A DNA stretch of 64,000 bases from Tetrahymena elliotti 4EA (lineage: Eukaryota > Ciliophora > Oligohymenophorea > Hymenostomatida > Tetrahymenidae): assembly GCA_000231825.2 (NCBI GenBank), contig JH720302.1, positions 1,077,258-1,141,257 of the forward strand, in the 5' to 3' direction. Shown piece by piece: positions 61,502 through 64,000 of the stretch (position 1 is the first letter of the stretch; every line of letters starts with the position of its first letter). The notes below the pieces were generated by a model, which was not told where the DNA came from, did not search any database, and saw nothing but the letters and a program-made list of their open reading frames with translations. A program made the translations under genes and the position numbers.

Positions 61502-61831
61502 ATGAAGAAACATAATAATTTCTAAATAAGAAGAGGATCTAATTAAGTATTTCTTATTGAAGGTAAAAAATAATTTTAAACTCACTAATGAACCAAGGTT
61601 AATAAATATTACAATTAAAACCCCTCCTTTAAAAATTATGCAGAATTGAAGGTGGAAAAATAGTAATTGATGTTTATTAATGAATTTACATAGTTAAGTT
61701 TCTAGTATTTTAGTATTTGTAATATAAGGATAAATAGATAAATATTGTGGATTGAAAGAAGTAATATCTGGTTTTGTATTTTTAACAATATCAAATTAAA
61801 ATCAAAGAATTGTGTTTCTCCATAATTTTGA
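61502..61831 (+). CDS. Small two-exon gene candidate, 82 aa
   Basis: Exon 1 61502-61562 (MKKHNNFQIRRGSNQVFLIE), an 81-nt intron with donor GTAAAA and acceptor ATGCAG, then exon 2 61644-61831 ending at TGA 61829-61831. Phases match. The second exon reads EELKVEKQQLMFINEFTQL and then SICNIRINRQILWIERSNIW, a mixed hydrophobic and basic sequence with Trp and Cys that is unusual for spacer DNA. Isolated from other genes. No family recognised; it could be a small gene or a chance reading. Confidence 0.35.
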
Positions 61832-63132
61832 TATTTTAGAGGATTTTTATTAAATCATACAAAATCAGTCAATAAATTAAATCACTGATTTACAAATACG
61901 AAAATATCAGTCTTTTCATAATAATAGGAGATTAGTAAAACTGATTGAAATTTTAGATTTGTAATCTTAGTTTAATATATTTATTGTGGTTTTAATTGAA
62001 ACATCTAGAAGATACAATAGCCAAATTGAAGAGTTTAATCTAAATTTAGTTAAAAAAAATTTTCACCAATAAAATGTAAAAAAGAAGAAAATCTATTTTA
62101 GTATTGATTGCTTGCTATTTAAAAACAAAATTGAAAGGAAATACAATTATTCAAATTACTTCCTTCTTTCGATTTAATTAATAACAAAATTCAATGAACA
62201 AAAAAAAATCCACAAATTCTTTCAAAAAATATTAATTTGATAATTGATAGAATTTTATCAAAATAGTTCAGGTTTTGTAATAATATTATTATTTAATGAA
62301 GCAAATCAATTAATCTACTCTTGTTACAAAGTTTTTTCGAGGAATCTTTTCATAAAATTTTTAAAAATATTTCTTTTTTATAAAATATATTAAAATTAGA
62401 AGATAGTAGTCAGAAATAAATTAATCACGACATGGTATTGTAATTATTCATAATAAAATTTTTAAACAATATTTTTTTAAAATTTATTTTTATAAAAATA
62501 AATTTGTCATATTTCTAATACATCATTAGTTATTTATTTATTGAAGAATTTTATAGCAACTAATGAATGAATCAAACTGATTAGATCTAAAACACTAAAA
62601 TCTATTATTTTTTTTCTTGATGATTATTTGAAAATATCTAGGCTTGAATAAATTGATAAAATGTGTAATGATTTAAAATTCCAAACACTCAAGAAATATT
62701 TTGTCTTTGAAGGGCTTACTTACTTACTTACTTTTGAAAAGATCTAAAAATATTATACTGTAAGATATTTAATTTTATTGTATAGATAGATTACAGTAAA
62801 TTTTTATATTTATGCAAAATTCTTTATAAAAATAAATGAATAATAGTACAAATTTTAATTAATACACAACCATCAATTATTCAAAAGGTTTTTTACAGGG
62901 GAGTCTTAATTCGAATATCTACAAACAAGCAATATAAATTGTTTGGTTAGTAATTAATTTTATTAAGATTATCTAATTAAAAAACCTGAAACAAAAATAT
63001 TTTCAACAAGAATTAAGAAAACTTGTTTTTAATTAATTAAAGGATTCGACTACTTTCTTAAGATATTATTAACTAATCATTCAATTACTTTACACTATCT
63101 ATTGACTAATTATATTCCATTTTCATACTTCG
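61832..63132. other. Intergenic region upstream of the last gene
   Basis: AT-rich with a TTAC tetranucleotide run at about 62717-62733. No supported gene; should include the promoter of the gene at 63133. Confidence 0.5.
62717..62733. repeat. TTAC microsatellite
   Basis: Four consecutive copies of CTTA/TTAC. A short simple repeat. Confidence 0.7.
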
Positions 63133-64000
63133 ATGAGTATTAGAGTTCAATAGATACCCTCATAAGACAATAATTAAATTGAAATTAATAATATAAGCTT
63201 TGAAAACCTAAATTAGTATTAGAGAGATCCTTCTGATATAGAATAAAATAACCAATAAGAAAAAGATGATATATAACAAAATGATCATGCTTCACCTAAA
63301 ATTGATGATCAAGATAAGTATAAGCAATAGCCATTATAAAATAAGCAATAGACATAAGGTTTTACGAAGTGTATATTTATATAGTTAGCTATATTAGGAA
63401 CAATATCAACATTAATTGCTATCACAAGCTTAATTGTATATTTTTATCTAGCAGAATTACCTAAAGACTATGATTATGTTATCTACAATTGGTCTTTATC
63501 TCCTATAACTTAAATAACTTCATAAGCTAGTTGCTCTTCCTAACTCATAAATTATCAATTTGAAGGTACCTATTCAGGTTGTAATTGCTTAGGAGCAAGC
63601 AGTTAATATAAGTAACCGAATGTTTCAAAAGGAATTTGCTCTTCTGAGTAGCTTTCAGGTGGTTGTGTGCAAGTACAGCCAATAGTATCATAAGTACTTT
63701 CAAAATGGACTGAAAATTCAAATGTATACAATCTTTGTGTTGAGAAAATGAAAGGATTTACTTATAGAGATTCTAATTGTGATTCAACAAATTATAAATA
63801 GTGTGGTGACTCTTCAAATAATTCATTATATGGATTTTGTGTACCCACGGATAAAAGCTGTCCTGTAAAATCTGTTGAGGTTTTATAATAAGATGTCACA
63901 TATAATTAAATAGGAACTCTTAATTTCTATTTTTCCTCTTAATCTCCTCAGAATAGCTCTTTCTTAACTGATCTCTATATATCATAAGGTTCTTCTATGT
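63133..64000 (+). CDS. Cys-rich single-pass membrane protein (3' end outside window)
   Basis: ATG at 63133, frame open to the window end (289 codons seen). Residues 1 to about 85 are polar, Gln/Asn/Asp-rich and would be cytosolic. A single hydrophobic span follows (LAILGTISTLIAITSLIVYF, then YLAELP). The rest is a Cys-rich, presumably extracellular or lumenal region with SGCNCLGASS, KGICSSEQLSGGCVQV, NLCVEKMKGF, NCDSTNYKQCGDSS, YGFCVPTDKSCPV. Paired Cys spacing suggests disulfides. The layout fits a type II membrane protein of the surface or secretory pathway; no family was recognised. Cut by the window end, so the domain content is incomplete. Confidence 0.8.

Noticed and set aside
1..64000. 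CRISPR arrays, tRNA or rRNA genes, insertion sequences, telomeric CCCCAA repeats
   Set aside because: None was found on reading; the window behaves as internal ciliate nuclear DNA. Small structured RNAs could be missed without a search tool.

Overview
The window reads as nuclear DNA of an oligohymenophorean ciliate, most likely Tetrahymena or a close relative. The sequence is very AT-rich. Genes run for hundreds of codons only if TAA and TAG are read as glutamine and TGA as the sole stop. Introns are short, AT-rich and GT-AG. The placement is inference from code, composition and gene style; no rRNA, telomere or tRNA was seen to confirm it. All reading frames below were worked out by hand with the ciliate code. 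Where exon phases are reported, every listed exon joins in frame.

Layout, left to right. 0-4.1 kb: the 3' part of a long hydrophobic protein gene (+), then a 3-exon Ser/Asn/Gln-rich protein gene (-). 4.1-11.2 kb: gene-poor, with only weak or short coding stretches, a GC-rich imperfect palindrome and a hairpin-forming inverted repeat. 11.25-16.1 kb: a 7-exon gene (+) for a 1066-residue protein with a structured N-terminal half and a long Gln/Asn/Gly/Pro-rich tail. 17.0-20.2 kb: an EF-hand protein gene (-) with repeated CTFxP motifs. 21.5-23.4 kb: a RAP-domain protein (-), probably a mitochondrial RNA factor. 25.0-28.6 kb: an 8-exon DENN-domain protein gene (-). 30.2-33.1 kb: a long low-complexity protein ending in a chromo-shadow-like domain (+). 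33.7-34.5 kb: a decayed cytochrome P450 whose intact relative lies at 40.0-41.6 kb. 35.2-38.1 kb: two small spliced genes (+). 42.4-51.0 kb: a tandem family of four Gln-rich, three-membrane-segment, coiled-coil proteins in the order A-C-B-D, plus a truncated fifth 5' end. 51.9-60.1 kb: three tandem paralogous helical-repeat (TPR-like) genes (-), all with presequence-like N-termini. 60.2-63.1 kb: mostly intergenic with two small candidate genes. 63.1-64.0 kb: the 5' part of a gene for a Cys-rich single-pass membrane protein, cut by the window end.

No operon logic applies; genes are separate transcription units. The clearest shared themes are likely mitochondrial function (RAP protein and the three TPR-like proteins) and recent local duplication (P450 pair, A/B/C/D family, TPR trio). 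The four-gene Gln-rich membrane family is the best candidate for something not previously described.
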